A stretch of DNA of 64,000 nt from Syngnathus acus. Lineage: Eukaryota > Chordata > Actinopteri > Syngnathiformes > Syngnathidae. A program made the position numbers and the translations under genes. The stretch's first letter is position 1. Each line of letters begins with the position of its first letter. The notes below the pieces were generated by a model. It saw only the letters and a list, made by a program, of their open reading frames with translations, was not told the DNA's origin and did not search any database. Where the stretch lies: the NCBI RefSeq assembly GCF_901709675.1, contig NW_023590223.1, positions 62,001 through 126,000 on the forward strand, in the 5' to 3' direction. Positions 9,098 to 19,430 of the stretch are shown here, one piece after another.

Positions 9098-10025
9098 GTA
9101 CGAAAGATAAAAGCCATCAAAGCAAAGGAAAAAAAGTAACAGCGGCCAACCAGCACCCCTCAATATCAGAGAACACCCCAAAACACACAAAATAGCCTCC
9201 ACGGGGTCCATAAACAGGTGTAAGGACAGTCCAGTTCAACGGCGCCCAATGGACCGTGGTCGTGAATCGGTGAAAACATCACAAAACAGGCAAACGTGTG
9301 AGCAGCGTCCTGGGCACCCAGTCGGGGCAGGTGCAGATGGACACCACGGGGCTAGCACGGCGAAGGTCGTTGGTTCCGACGATCACGAGGCTGCGAGGCC
9401 AAGGCGAGGGACCCGTCAGCACCGGCCGGATAAGCAGGAAGCCGTCGTAGAGTTACGCCGGTCTCAACTGATTACTCGGTAATCCAGAAGAGCATTAGCT
9501 TTAAAACCATCCAAGATCTAAAGTAAGTTCCACCAGTTGACATTGTAACTCGGAGAACATGTGATTACTTTATCAAATAGTATATGGCTCCTGTTTGCCG
9601 AGGTGTCCCTGGCACACTTTGCAAAGCAGACAACACTGACAAATAGATTTAGAAAATGTTGTTTCTACCCAGTCTCAAACAGGGGGTCTTTCGCGTCTTA
9701 GAAGAACAGGATGACCAATACGCTATGGAAACTGCTGTGACGTCCAAAGCATTTTGAGAAGCCTGGCAAAAGTTCAACAAAAGGGAGTGAGGAAGAAAGC
9801 AGGCACTTATGAACTTTTTGATTTGCTTTTCAAAACTGTGCCAGCAAAAGCAATTTTTCCATACAAAGAAATAAACTCCGCGTCGGGGAATTGAAGCCCG
9901 ATTTGCCGAGCCCAGGCTGAGTCGTTTCGCTAAAGGGTACCTGATTTGAGACTGGGTGAAAACCAGGTTTCGCACTTTTCTTTAACTTTTGCCAAGCTCT
10001 TCAAAAGGCTATGTGTGTCAGCGCG
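9098..10025. other. non-coding stretch with tRNA fragments
   Basis: There is no convincing protein gene. A minus-strand 3' half of tRNA-Val lies at 9658-9700 (TTTCTACCCAGTC...TCTTTCGCG on plus). A tRNA-Asp-like 3' fragment (CTCCGCGTCGGGGAATTGAA) is at 9888-9908 and again at about 10,110-10,132. The frame at 9249-9482 matches nothing I know. Confidence 0.45.
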
Positions 10026-10087
10026 GTTTCCATGGTGTAGTGGTTATCACATTCCCTCACACGCTGAAGGTCCCTGGTTGGAAACAA
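10026..10087 (+). pseudogene. tRNA-Val (CAC) pseudogene
   Basis: GGTGTAGTGGTTATCACATT and a CAC anticodon arm match tRNA-Val. The anticodon stem is degenerate and the T-arm truncated (GTCCCTGGTTGGAAAC). Confidence 0.6.
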
Positions 10088-10129
10088 GTCTTATGATCCT
10101 TTTGATTTTAGACTCCGCGTCGGGGAATT

Positions 10130-10562
10130 GAAAATGTGGAGTAACAGATATTAGGTTGTTTAATGGCAGTCAGTGCACTTCAGCAGATGAAACAACAACG
10201 TCAAACTTCAAATCAGAAGGCTATATACTGACCAAAAGCAGGAACTAGGAAGGGAATGGGAGGGAAGGATAAGGTCTGTTCTGTTATCACCTGAATGTCC
10301 TGTTATTTACTGAATGTTTTGTGACTATGTGTCATGGAACTTAACTGAGCTCTGTGTGCCGTGTCTGTGCTCACTGCCTATGTGTAAGTGAAAGTCACAA
10401 AGCTCTGTGTGCCGTGTCTGTGCTCTGATTGAGCGACTATGTTTGGGTAAATTATTTACACATTGATCGATATGATGAAGTATATATGTTTGTATGAACT
10501 AATAAGAGTATCTGCACATTGCTGTTGCTCCCTCTTCAGGCCCTAAACTGATCGCCATTCAA
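10130..10562 (+). repeat. fragment of an unclassified repeat, then unremarkable sequence
   Basis: 10,130-10,240 (TTGTTTAATGGCAGTCAGTG, CTTCAGCAGATG, AGAAGGCTATATACTG) resembles 12,820-12,910, 15,440-15,520 and the complement of 16,545-16,710. It may be LTR-derived. After that I see only a short internal duplication (AGCTCTGTGTGCCGTGTCTG at about 10,350 and 10,400). Confidence 0.45.
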
Positions 10563-10860
10563 TTCCATCCATTCCATCCATTATCTGTACCGCGGGGGGT
10601 CGCAGGCGTGCTGGAGCCTATCCCAGCAGTCATCGGACAGTAGGCAAGGGACACGTTGTAACTGGTTGCCAGCCAATCGCAGGGCACACAGAGACAAACA
10701 ATCATTCGCACTTGCACTCACATCTATGGGCAGTTTGGATTACTAAATCGGCTGACCAAGCATGTTTTTGTGATGTGGGAAGAAAACCCGGGGAAAACCT
10801 AGGCAGGCACGGGGAGAACCTACAAACTCCACACAGGGAGCACCAGATCACAAGTCAAAA
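10563..10860 (+). repeat. common teleost interspersed repeat (LINE 3'-tail type)
   Basis: CATTCCATCCATTATCTGTACCGC leads into GTGCTGGAGCCTATCCCAG, CGCAGGGCACACAGAGACAA and GGGGAGAACCTACAAACTCC. This is the recognisable order of a very abundant fish repeat. It is diverged and has no coding capacity. Confidence 0.65.
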
Positions 10861-11060
10861 GTCCTTATATGATACAAATGGATTTGATTTCATGTCGAAT
10901 CGTATGCTTTGCATGTTTGAGTGGGGATTTGGGGAGGTTTCACCGAACATGTCAATGAATGAGGGAGTAACCGTAAAGATCTAAAATAGTGATGGGTGCG
11001 CTTGGTGCCCAGTAGCACTCACCTTTGGTCCAGTAAGTAAGGTGCACCACTGTAGCAGAT

Positions 11061-11133
11061 GTTTCCATAGTGTAGTGATTATCATGTTTGCCTAACACGC
11101 GAGAAGTCCCCAGTTCGTGACTGGGTAGAAACA
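11061..11133 (+). tRNA. tRNA-Val (AAC)
   Basis: 73 nt. The acceptor GTTTCCA/TAGAAAC has one mismatch, the D-arm is TAGTGTAGTGATTATCA, the loop has anticodon AAC (GCCTAACACG) and the T-stem CCCAG/CTGGG is intact. It is somewhat diverged from the consensus, so it could be a young pseudogene. Confidence 0.7.
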
Positions 11134-11686
11134 GCTTCGTTACATTCCGATTGGTAGCGAATATGACATGGACCTGAGGACTGCATTTCAGTGATTAATG
11201 AATTCTGATTAATATCATAGCCGGTTTGGACGTGTCCTTTCAGGGTCATAATTGTGTGTCTACCGCTGCCTCGTGGCAGCCAGGCCTAAAAAAAGATGGG
11301 AACGCCTGAGGGAGTTTCGCCAAGATGAATTAGGAAGAACTTTATGAAATAAAGTTGATGTGAAAACGTAGGTGGACGTAATGTCTGGAAGCTTGTGTTC
11401 AACAGAAGGCTGTTTGGTAACAGTGAACAACGGACAAATTCAGCAAGGTAATTTAATTACGCCATGACCCAGATTCGTTCCGGGGATGCTACGGCCACAA
11501 CGCTATACGATCATGCAATAGCATACAAGAAATTTAGGGTCTTTTCTTTAGGATCTTCAGCCGACCATGAAAGAATGTTGATGTTAAAATGTTGGTGGAA
11601 ATATCCAACTGCGCAGATCCGATGATCCCAAAGATTTGGGGTGAGACAACATTGAAATTTTTTTTTTTCTTTGTTGACAGTGTCAC
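11134..11686 (-). repeat. inverted copy of the 0.88-2.13 kb segment
   Basis: The reverse complement matches 1690-2130 and, after it, the flanks of the SINE and solo LTR near 880-1290. Neither insertion is present, so this is the older, unoccupied arrangement. It includes a deleted tRNA-His copy (11,461-11,516). Confidence 0.75.
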
Positions 11687-11807
11687 TTCTTTTGTGGCTT
11701 AGCTCTTCTTCGTTTCACATCTAAAGTATCGTATCATTTTACCTTGTAGCTTATACTACCCCGTACATGCCATATCATGTCGCCCATACAACTCATGCAT
11801 GAGATGC

Positions 11808-11885
11808 GATGGCTGAGATATTTAGGCAATGGGTTGCTACTCCATTGTGCTCTCCACTCATCATTTCATATCACATCCTCGTCGG
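11808..11885 (+). pseudogene. tRNA-Ser-like pseudogene
   Basis: GATGGCTGAGATATTTAGGC and CTCCATTGTGCTCTCCACTC follow tRNA-Ser-GCT, but the acceptor, D-arm and T-arm are degraded. The paralogue in the second unit is at 14,398-14,478. Confidence 0.55.
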
Positions 11886-11944
11886 ATTTTCAAAGTATCT
11901 TGGCACAACGTACATAATGTGTCCTGTCAATGCCATATGAGAAA

Positions 11945-12026
11945 GATGAGGTGGCCGAGAGTTTAAGGTGATGGATTGCTAATCCATTGTGCTCTGCACT
12001 CATGGGTTCAAATCCCATCCTCGTGA
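11945..12026 (+). tRNA. tRNA-Ser (GCT), slightly degraded
   Basis: Class II tRNA with anticodon GCT (ATTGCTAATCC), long variable arm and intact T-arm (CATGGGTTCAAATCCCATC). The terminal acceptor pair is a G-G mismatch and the D-arm is altered, so it is likely weaker than the copy at 14,550-14,631. Confidence 0.65.
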
Positions 12027-12048
12027 AAGTTGGTGTTAAATTGTTGTA

Positions 12049-12609
12049 CAGACGAGCCTCGGTTCTCGAAAAAATCAGTATTTGAACAAAAAATTTGAGA
12101 ATTTTTTGCTCCGGATGTCGAACGAAATTCGATTGTCGAACCTCACGAGACGAGCCGAGAGGACCCGCATGCCAACTGACTCTGTTCGTTATTACATTCT
12201 CGTTACTCTGAGGATTGCAACAACTCTAATCATGCCTCCAAAGGAAGCAAGTGGGAGCAGTAAAGCCATCCTAAAACACAAAGACGCTCCTAAAGCAATG
12301 CAACAGTGAGCGCCCGGCGCGCTGCGTTTGCGCGATCGGACCAAATTAAGCTCCCTGCGCACTGAGGTCCACTTAAATTTTGGAAAGTACATCAGGACTT
12401 TAAAAATATTTTCTAAATTATTGCTAAGCACTGCAGTTGCGCGATCGGACAAAAATGTACAAATGAAAAAATACTTTAAAAAGGCGGGGTTTTTAAATTT
12501 AAATTTTTTTCCATTATTTGTAATGGGAAAACATGATTCGGAATTTGAACGATTAACTTCTCCAACAGCCTTCTGGAACGGATTGAGGTCGAAAACCGAG
12601 GCTCCACTG
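12049..12609 (+). mobile_element. non-autonomous pogo/Tigger-like element, copy 1
   Basis: Flanked by TA (12,047-48 and 12,610-11), with inverted termini CAGACGAGCCTCGG and CCGAGGCTCCACTG. It keeps a start MPPKEASGSSKAIL (12,232), like a Tigger transposase N-terminus, then a stop. It is an internally deleted derivative; related copies lie at 14,655-15,225 and 36,600-37,026. Confidence 0.8.
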
Positions 12610-12662
12610 TATCTGTAATCTGGTTTGTATTTGACTCAATATAGTAATATTTGTACTCTTTG

Positions 12663-13118
12663 GCGGCTCGGTGGAGAACTGGTTAGCATGTCCGCTTCAC
12701 AGTTAAGAAAGTGCGGGTTCGATTCCATCAACGGCTGTTGCGTGTTGTTGATGATGTCCGTTGTTGGGTCAGGAAAACTATGATGTGGGGTAACGGTTGG
12801 TTATTTATTGGCAAGGTTTTGGGTTGTTTAATGGCGGCCAGTACACATGGCACTTCAGCAGATGTAACAACACCCCCCATCTCCAGATCAGAAGGTTTTA
12901 TACTGTCCGGAAAAGGCGGGAAAGCGTCACCTGACCATTTGGTATCTTTGTGTATTGGAGAGTCACTGCCCTGTGGGTGCGTGTGTGTGTGCGTGTGTGT
13001 GTGGGTGTGTATATGTGCGTGTGTGGGTGTGTATGTTGTTGTAAGGCGGACGTAGTTGAGAGCGCCATGAGAACGTTAAAGGGGCAAGTGTGTGCATGGA
13101 TTGTATTTATAAAACCCG
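12663..13118 (+). repeat. unclassified repeat with tRNA-like head and GT microsatellite
   Basis: GGTGGAGAACTGGTTAGCAT ... GGGTTCGATTCC resembles a tRNA-derived SINE head. A GC-poor body follows, then (GT/GC)n at 12,975-13,045 and GTATTTATAAAACCCGCGC, a TATA-box-like motif that could mark an LTR promoter. The second copy is at 15,280-15,740. There is no credible protein. Confidence 0.5.
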
Positions 13119-13129
13119 CGCGGAGGTCA

Positions 13130-13202
13130 GGCCTTGTAGCACAATAGTTAGGGTACTGGTTTAGTCAACAAGGGGTTATGAGTTCAATTTTCACTGAGCC
13201 CT
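13130..13202 (+). pseudogene. tRNA-Thr-like (AGT-type loop) sequence
   Basis: GGCCTTGTAGCACAATAGTT, an arm ACTGGTTTAGTC and a T-arm TATGAGTTCAATTTTCA give a tRNA-like outline. The stems mispair, and the loop is TTAGTCA here but TTAGTAA in the second unit (17,834-17,906). Confidence 0.45.
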
Positions 13203-13469
13203 GATAATATACTTAATTGCTGTGCAAGCTGAATTTATAATAGTTGAGGGTGTAATTACACGTATCTTGTCCATGGTACTGGTGACCAGCAGTTGTGTGA
13301 TGAGTTGTTGTTGTCTTTGGGGACATGAAGGGAAATTTTATAGTTTCTCATGGCACACAAATGTGCCCACACTGGTTGAAATTCACTGGCCTAGAGTCCT
13401 GGTTAGACTACATTTTCAAGAGTTTCTTTTGGTTCATCTTCTAAAGTTTGACACAGTTTTGCCAAGCAA

Positions 13470-13542
13470 GGCCGCGTAGCTTAGTGATAAGAGCACTAGA
13501 ATTGTAAATCAGAGGGTGTGAGTTTAAATTCCCACTAGGTCT
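13470..13542 (+). pseudogene. tRNA-Thr (TGT)-like sequence
   Basis: GGCCGCGTAGCTTAGTGATA, GAGCACTAGAATTGTAAATC and GAGTTTAAATTCCC resemble tRNA-Thr-TGT, but the anticodon stem has mismatches. It is duplicated at 18,175-18,247. Confidence 0.5.
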
Positions 13543-13559
13543 GACAGACAGCTACATAT

Positions 13560-14279
13560 GCGAACCTTGCTTGTTTGTTTGTTTTTTGTTGTTTGTTTGT
13601 TTATTTTCACATACAAAAAACAATTTAAAATGTACGTAGATTAAATAAATGTGATGGAGATGTCTAAAAAACCCTCCAGGGGCTTGCGAAGTGGCATTCT
13701 CCAGATATATGAATACATTTAAGATAAATTTCAATGGATAGAGAAATATGCATCCTAATACATGTCATACGGATGAAAAAAAAAATTATAACAGGGATAG
13801 GCATACAACATACAACAATAAGGAAAAACACACCAAAACTATAACTAAAGAGAAGAATGAATGGATCCGGGTTCATTTAGCATACCATATGGAAAGTATT
13901 TAGTGTCTAAGAGAAGTGATTTCAGAGCCTTCTTAATTGGTCCCATAAAAATAGTGGCAGCGAATTGTAAATCTTTGACCCTCTGTAGTCTATGTTAAAC
14001 TGAGTTTGGGCTGTACGGGCTATTGGTGGTCTGAGGTCATTTGAGCTGCGTGTGGGGTAATTATGGACCTGAGAATTATGTCTAAATAAGTTATGAAAAA
14101 ATAGGGGAAGGGTTCTCCCCAATGAGCCTTGAACAAAGAGACCAATTTGAAGATGATTGACTTGAAAAACAGTGAGGACACCTAGCCGAGTAAAAAGAGG
14201 CTGACATGAATGTTTCGGATGTACACAACATATTACTCTTAGAGCTCGTTTCTGCAGACGATATATAGGCTCAAGTTTG
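13560..14279 (-). mobile_element. 5'-truncated LINE fragment
   Basis: The (GTTT)n tail at 13,566-13,605 is the 3' end of a minus-strand element. Minus frame 14,122-13,922 (GRTLPLFFHNLFRHNSQVHN, ARTAQTQFNI) is a LINE ORF2 C-terminus. The copy stops at the duplication breakpoint 14,279; the sister copy at 18,285-19,430 continues further into the reverse transcriptase thumb. Confidence 0.75.
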
Positions 14280-14397
14280 GCACTTCTTTTGTGGCTTAGC
14301 TCTTCTTCGTTTCACATCTAAAGTATCGTATCAGTTTACCTTGTAGCTTATACTACACCGTACATGCCATATCATGTCGCCAATACAACTCATGCAT

Positions 14398-14478
14398 GAG
14401 ATGCGATGGCTGAGATATTTAGGCGATGGTTGCTACTCCATTGTGCTCTCCACTCATAATTTCATCACATCCTCGTCG
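14398..14478 (+). pseudogene. tRNA-Ser-like pseudogene (second unit)
   Basis: Duplicate of 11,808-11,885, with a better 3' acceptor (CATCCTCGTCG) but a broken anticodon stem and T-arm. Confidence 0.55.
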
Positions 14479-14549
14479 GATTTTCATTATCTTCACAAAG
14501 TATCTTGGCACAACGTACATAACGTGATATGTCATCCCCAGATGAACAA

Positions 14550-14631
14550 GACGAGGTGGCCGAAGGGTTAAGGCGATGGATTGCTAATCCATTGTGCTCT
14601 GCACGCATGGGTTCAAATCCCATCCTCGTCG
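14550..14631 (+). tRNA. tRNA-Ser (GCT), intact
   Basis: 82-nt class II tRNA. The acceptor GACGAGG pairs perfectly with CCTCGTC, the anticodon stem ATGGA/TCCAT encloses TTGCTAA, the variable arm is TGTGCTCTGCACGCA and the T-stem TGGG/CCCA is intact. It is essentially the vertebrate consensus. Confidence 0.92.
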
Positions 14632-14654
14632 AAAGTTGATGTTAAATTGTTGTA

Positions 14655-15225
14655 CAGTGGAGCCCGGTTCTCAAACAAATCATTATTTGAACAAAAAATT
14701 CGAGAATTTTGTGCTTCAGATGTCGAACGAAATTCGATTGTCGAACCTCGCGAGCCAACTGACTCCGTTCATTATTACATTCTCGTTACTCTGAGGATTG
14801 CAACAACTCTAATCATGCCTCCAAAGGAAGCAAGTGGGAGCAGTAAAGCCATCCTAAAACACAAAGACGCTCCTAAAGCAATGCAACAGTGAGCGCCCGG
14901 CGCGCTGCGGTTGCGCGATCGGACCAAATTAAGCTCTCTGCGCACTGAGGTCCACTTAAATTTTGGAAAGTACATCAGGACTTTAAAAATATTTTCTAAA
15001 TTTTAGCGACCGCTCTGTCACAATAATGCGACCAGCATCGGCGAAGCACTGCAGTTGCGCGATCGGACAAAAAATGCGCAAATGAAAAAATACTTTAAAA
15101 AGGCGTTTTTTTTTTTGCTTGGAACGGATTAATTTCTTTCCATTATTTGTAATGGGAAAACATGATTCGCAATTTGAACGATTCACTTCAACAACCTTCT
15201 GTGGTCGAAAACCGAGGCTCCACTG
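14655..15225 (+). mobile_element. non-autonomous pogo/Tigger-like element, copy 2
   Basis: TA-flanked (14,653-54 and 15,226-27), with termini CAGTGGAGCCCGGTTCTC and GAAAACCGAGGCTCCACTG. Same internal MPPKEASGSS remnant as copy 1. It arose with the tandem duplication, then diverged by small indels. Confidence 0.8.
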
Positions 15226-15589
15226 TATCTGTAATCTGGTTTGTATTTGACTCAATATAGTAATATTTATACTCTTTGGCAGCTCGGTGATACACTGGTT
15301 AGAATGTCCGCTTCACAGTTAAGAAAGTGCGGGTTTGATTCCATCAACGACTGTTGTGTGTTGTCGATGATGTCCGTTGTTTGGTCAGGAAAACTAAGAT
15401 GTGGGGTAACGGTTGGTTCTTTATTGGCAAGATCTTGGGTTGTTTAATGGCGGTCAGTACGCATGGCACTTCAGCAGATGTAACAACACCCCCCATCTCC
15501 AGATCAGAAGGTTCTATACTGTCCGGAAAAGGCGGGAAAGCGTCACCTGACCATTTGGTATCTATGTGTATTGGAGAGTCACTGCCCTG

Positions 15590-15617
15590 TGTGTGCGTGT
15601 GTGTGTGTGGGTGTGTG

Positions 15618-15650
<33 letters not shown>

Positions 15651-15655
15651 ATGTT
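15590..15655 (+). repeat. (GT)n microsatellite
   Basis: A GT-rich run with occasional GC/GG units, the counterpart of 12,975-13,045 but purer and longer. Confidence 0.9.
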
Positions 15656-15739
15656 GTTGTAAGGCGGACGTAGTTAAGAGCGCCATGAGAACGTTAAAGG
15701 GGCAAGTGTGGGCGTGGATTGTATATATAAAACCCGCGC

Positions 15740-15842
15740 CCTATGACGCGGTGCGCCCTATGTGTGTAAACACAGTCATGGCACACATAACGGAGACTGC
15801 GCCTTTTATTACGGTGCGCGTTTTAATCGTGAAAATACGGTG
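15740..15842 (+). mobile_element. MITE end (TACGG-type)
   Basis: GGTGCGCCCTATG, ACGGTGCGCGTTTTAATCG and GTGAAAATACGG are the end sequences of a fish MITE family related to the TA-elements elsewhere in the window. It marks the start of the 2.1 kb insert in the second duplication unit. Confidence 0.5.
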
Positions 15843-15863
15843 ACTCGTCAGCGCTGGTTTACT

Positions 15864-16199
15864 GCAATTTGACGACAAACCGCAAAACTATTGGGCATAG
15901 AAAGCATCATTTATTGGCACGACTAAAGACTTAAATTTATCAGAAAGAGAGGAGTTGGACCTACTAACAAGGTGGCTAGGTCCAAGATCTGCAGAACAGG
16001 TGAAAAGGGTTCATGGAGTACCCGCTGGAGGCGTAAAGATGATTTGGGAACGGGTTGAAGAGTGTCACCGTTCCTCAGAAGCAATTGAGGACACACTGCT
16101 AAACAAGATAGAGGAGTTTCCAAGGCTAACAAACAAAGATACGAGCCAGCTAAGAGACCCGGGAGACATCTTGTAGGAGCTATTGTGGGAGCTAAGTCA
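15864..16199 (+). pseudogene. BEL/Pao retrotransposon gag remnant
   Basis: The frame reads FDDKPQNYWA-stop-KASFIGTTK and then LNLSEREELDLLTRWLGPRS ... MIWERVEECHRSSEAIEDTL. This strongly recalls the gag-like N-terminal region of vertebrate BEL/Pao polyproteins (a capsid-like structural role). TAG stops occur at about 15,894 and at 16,174. It is cut off by the (GATT)n LINE tail at 16,204. Confidence 0.65.
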
Positions 16200-16200
16200 G

Positions 16201-16203
<3 letters not shown>

Positions 16204-16241
<38 letters not shown>

Positions 16242-16300
16242 ACTTTATAGATCCCCGGGGGTGGGGAAATTCAGGCCCCAGCAGTATTCATACTGAAAAG
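16204..16300 (-). repeat. (GATT)n plus LINE 3'-end fragment
   Basis: Same structure as 6212-6310: a tetranucleotide run followed by CTTTATAGATCCCCGGGGGT, read as the 3' end of a minus-strand LINE. Confidence 0.7.
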
Positions 16301-17079
16301 GGAGCAACAGCAATGTCTAAATATTTCATATTAATTACATATTAATTTATGAAAACATAGTTGCTCCATCAGAGCACAGACACGGCACACACAGCTTGGT
16401 AACTTTTCCATTACACATAAGGCAGAGCTTATTAACGTCATGACACATTGATACAAAACATTCAGTAGACAACAAGACATTCTTATGAGGATATGTTTTC
16501 CTTCTTTTCCCCTCCCTTTTCTTCCCTTCCGTATTCGTGCTTGCGGAGAATATAAACCTTCTGATCTGGAGTCTGACGTGGTTGTTCTCCTCTGCTGAAT
16601 TGCACTTGTACTGACTGCCGTGAATCAACCCAAGATCTTGCAAATAAGAACCAACTATTACTCCACATCTTTATTTTCTTTGCTCAACGACGGACATCTT
16701 GAAACAAAACGCAACATAACCCTGCCTGATAGTAGTGTGTTTGAATTTTGATTAGTGGTAGGTGCTAAAGACTCATTGCTAGCAAGAGAACTGGTCTTGC
16801 AAAAAAGGATTCACTCGCTGAGTCCAAATTCACAGGCTGCATCCTCAGAAAGTTTTTTTATTTTTTTATTGCCAATTATAGGGCTGCATAACGTGACTCC
16901 TGGTGCGACGCGAACGCACATCACGTGACACACGAATTCAGCCTTGAAACTGGCATTCGTTAAATGGCGACGGATGCTGAGCGGAGACTACAGACGTATA
17001 TTTTAAAGTCATTTCCCATATTACTCTTTCAAATATCTATTCAGAAACTCTCAACATATAAGGACATACTGATTGAGAG
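16301..17079. other. no gene seen; partial inverted copy of the unclassified repeat
   Basis: 16,545-16,710 is the complement of parts of 15,365-15,520 (GATCTTGCAAATAAGAACCA against TTCTTTATTGGCAAGATCTT). The rest shows only AT-rich runs and no convincing frame. Confidence 0.4.
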
Positions 17080-17349
17080 AAAACAGGGGGGGGGGGGCTG
17101 AGAGTGGACAGGTTTGGTGAACCCCCGACATCTGGTCAAATCAGAGCAGGGGGTGTTTTATGATGTTGGGGGAAACAGAACAACTGATTGCTTACCTCTG
17201 CAGCTGGTTAACCAGTGCAGAGGTCTTAGCACTTTGTTTACGATGTTGTGGGAACAAACAGAATATTTTTTCCCCCTCAGCAACTGGTTAATCAATATAG
17301 TCTCCATTCCAACACAATCGTACAATCAAGACAATTTGTCAACCCTAAC
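17080..17349 (-). mobile_element. diverged retroviral LTR-like fragment
   Basis: GAGAGTGGACAGG, CAGGGGGTGTTTTATGATGT, TTCCAACACAATCGTACAAT and the end TCAACCCTAACA align loosely with the solo LTR at 1294-1678 (CAGGGGGTGTTTTACGACGT, TAATCATACGATCAAG, ACCCTGACA). It abuts the zinc-finger fragment. Confidence 0.5.
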
Positions 17350-17549
17350 AATCTTGGGCCAGGAACTGAGCAGGAAAAAGGTTTCTCACCTGTGTGTGTT
17401 GTGTTTATTTTTAAGTGACTGTTCTGAGAGATTCTTTGACCACAAACTGAGCAGGAAAAAGGTTTCTCACCTGTGTGTGTTCTTGCATGTGTTTTTAAAT
17501 GTCGCTTCTGAGAGAATCTTTGGCCACATCTTTTTTGATGAAAAGACAC
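17350..17549 (-). pseudogene. C2H2 zinc-finger gene fragment
   Basis: Minus-strand frame with finger repeats joined by the canonical linker HTGEKPF. One finger is complete in outline ([20 protein letters not shown]); its neighbours lack the first or last zinc ligands. KRAB/zf-type C2H2 proteins bind DNA. Here only about two fingers remain and the frame runs into LTR-like sequence, so it is a fragment. Confidence 0.75.
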
Positions 17550-17833
17550 ACCTTGTCCTTTTGCTCGTTAGGCATGACTGTTGTCACATTCAAACTTGTA
17601 CATAAAGGAGAATCAAAATCAGGACTCGACCCTGCTTTCCAAGACCAGCGCTTCAACCAGCTATGAGGTTCGAGAACACTAACTGGTTCTCAAACTTGGC
17701 CCAGCTATCTTGCTTTGCTTGCTCGCAAAATAGTAGCATGGTAGTTAAACGTGCCTATTGATTTGTGACACATCCTAATTTCGCAATATTGTACATGAAT
17801 AGTTTATAGTTTATTAGTAACAGCTATAGATCA

Positions 17834-17906
17834 GACCTTGTAGCACAGTAGTTAGGGTACTGGTTTAGTAAACAAGGGGTTATGAGTTCATTTCTCACTG
17901 AGCCCT
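17834..17906 (+). pseudogene. tRNA-Thr-like (AGT) sequence, second unit
   Basis: Counterpart of 13,130-13,202. The loop TTAGTAA gives anticodon AGT, but the acceptor stem is poor (AGACCTT against AGCCCT). Confidence 0.45.
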
Positions 17907-18174
17907 GATAATATGCTTAACAATTGCTGTGCAAGCTGAATTTATAATAGTTGAGGGTGTAATTACACGTATCTTGTCCATGGTACTGGTGACCAGCAGT
18001 TGTGTGATGAGTTGTTGTCTTTGGGGACATGAAGGGAAATTTTATAGTTTCTCATGGCACACAAATGTGTCCACACTGGTTGAAATTCACTGGCCTAGAG
18101 TCCTGGTTAGACTACATTTTCAAGAGTTTCTTTTGGTTCATCTTCTAAAAGGTTGACACAGTTTAGCCAAGCAA

Positions 18175-18247
18175 GGCCGCGTAGCTTAGTGATAAGAGCA
18201 CTAGAATTGTAAATCAGAGGGTGTGAGTTAAATTCACACTCGGGTCT
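18175..18247 (+). pseudogene. tRNA-Thr (TGT)-like sequence, second unit
   Basis: Counterpart of 13,470-13,542, with small differences in the T-arm (GTGTGAGTTAAATTCACAC, a perfect but unusual stem). Confidence 0.5.
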
Positions 18248-18284
18248 GACAGACAGCTACATCTGCTAACCTTGCTTGTTTGTT

Positions 18285-19430
18285 TGTTTTTTGTTTGTTT
18301 GTTTATTTTCACATACAAAAACAATTTAAAATGTACATAGATTAAATAAATGTGATGGAGAATGTCTAAAAAACCCTCCAGGGGCTTGCGAAGTGGCATT
18401 CTCCAGATATATGAATACATTCGATCTCTTTGTGTGTCTTGGCATGTGAAGAAATTGACAATAAAGCAGACTTTGACTTTGACTTGATTTAAGATAAAAT
18501 TTCAATGGATAGAGAAATATGCATCCTAATACATGTCATACAGATGAAAAAAATATATAACAGGGATAAGGCATACAACATACAACAATAAGGAAAATAC
18601 ACCAAAACTATAACTAAAGAGAATAATGAATGGATCCAGGTTCATTTAGCATACCATTTGGAAAGTATTTAGTGTCTAAGAGAAGTGATTTCAGAGCCTT
18701 CTTAAATTGGTCCCATAAAAATAGTGGCAGCGAATTGTAAATCTTTGACCCTCTGTAGCCTATGTTAAACTGAGTTTGGGCTGTACGGGCTATTGGTGGT
18801 CTGAGGTCATTTGAGCTGCGTGTGGGGTAATTATGGACCTGAGAATTATGTCTAAATAAGTTATGAAAAAATAGGGGAAGGGTTCTCCCCAATGAGCCAT
18901 GAACAAAGAGACCAATTTGAAGACGATTGACTTGAAAAACAGTGAGGACACCTAGCCGAGTAAAAAGAGGCTGAGATGAATGTTTCGTATGTACACAACA
19001 TATTACTCTTAGAGCTCAAGTTTGGCCTGGTGAGTACTAGGTCAAGCGATACTACAATAGTAAATATACGGCTCGATCATTGAATAGTATAGCATATGGC
19101 TACCTCGGAGCTTATTAGATGAAGGGTTTTACGCACAATACCAATGCTCTTGGCCATTTTTGTGGAAATAGTCATGATATGACATTTCCAGGACAATGAT
19201 CCATCAATCATAATGCCAAGGAATTGTGTAGAACACACGTTAATTATAGGGATGTTATCAATATATTTTGCTGGTGATTTGTTAAATATATGAGATTTGA
19301 GACGATAACATATGAAGTTTGATTTTTTTAATATTAAGTGATCATTTGAATGTGCTTGATATATGTAACTATTGAATGTAACTGTATGCTGATACATATG
19401 CTTAATTTGAATGTGCCTCATATTGGTTCA
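18285..19430 (-). mobile_element. 5'-truncated LINE, longer sister copy
   Basis: Same (GTTT)n tail and C-terminal frame (18,892-18,614) as the first unit, then a further frame 19,421-19,077 with reverse-transcriptase thumb motifs (STQFLGIMIDGSLSWKCHI, KMAKSIGIVRKTLHLIS). A short L2-type tail fragment (about 18,424-18,487, TTGACAATAAAGCAGACTTT) is inserted near the 3' end. Confidence 0.75.

Larger units (their letters stand above)
11687..14279 (+). repeat. first copy of a tandem duplication
   Basis: The unit starts CACTTCTTTTGTGGCTTAGC, repeated at 14,280 directly after the first copy ends (...CTCAAGTTTGG). It carries two tRNA-Ser-like sequences, a Tigger-like element, a GT microsatellite, two tRNA-Thr-like sequences and a LINE fragment. 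The second copy runs 14,280-19,033 and holds a 2.1 kb insert. Confidence 0.85.

Noticed and set aside
9249-9482. Possible small protein (77 codons)
   Set aside because: No recognisable motif, biased composition and no supporting context, so it was left as non-coding.
17640-17672. Minus-strand tRNA-like sequence
   Set aside because: A T-arm-like CAGG-GTCGAGT-CCTG and a possible anticodon arm are visible, but no acceptor pairing or isotype can be assigned.
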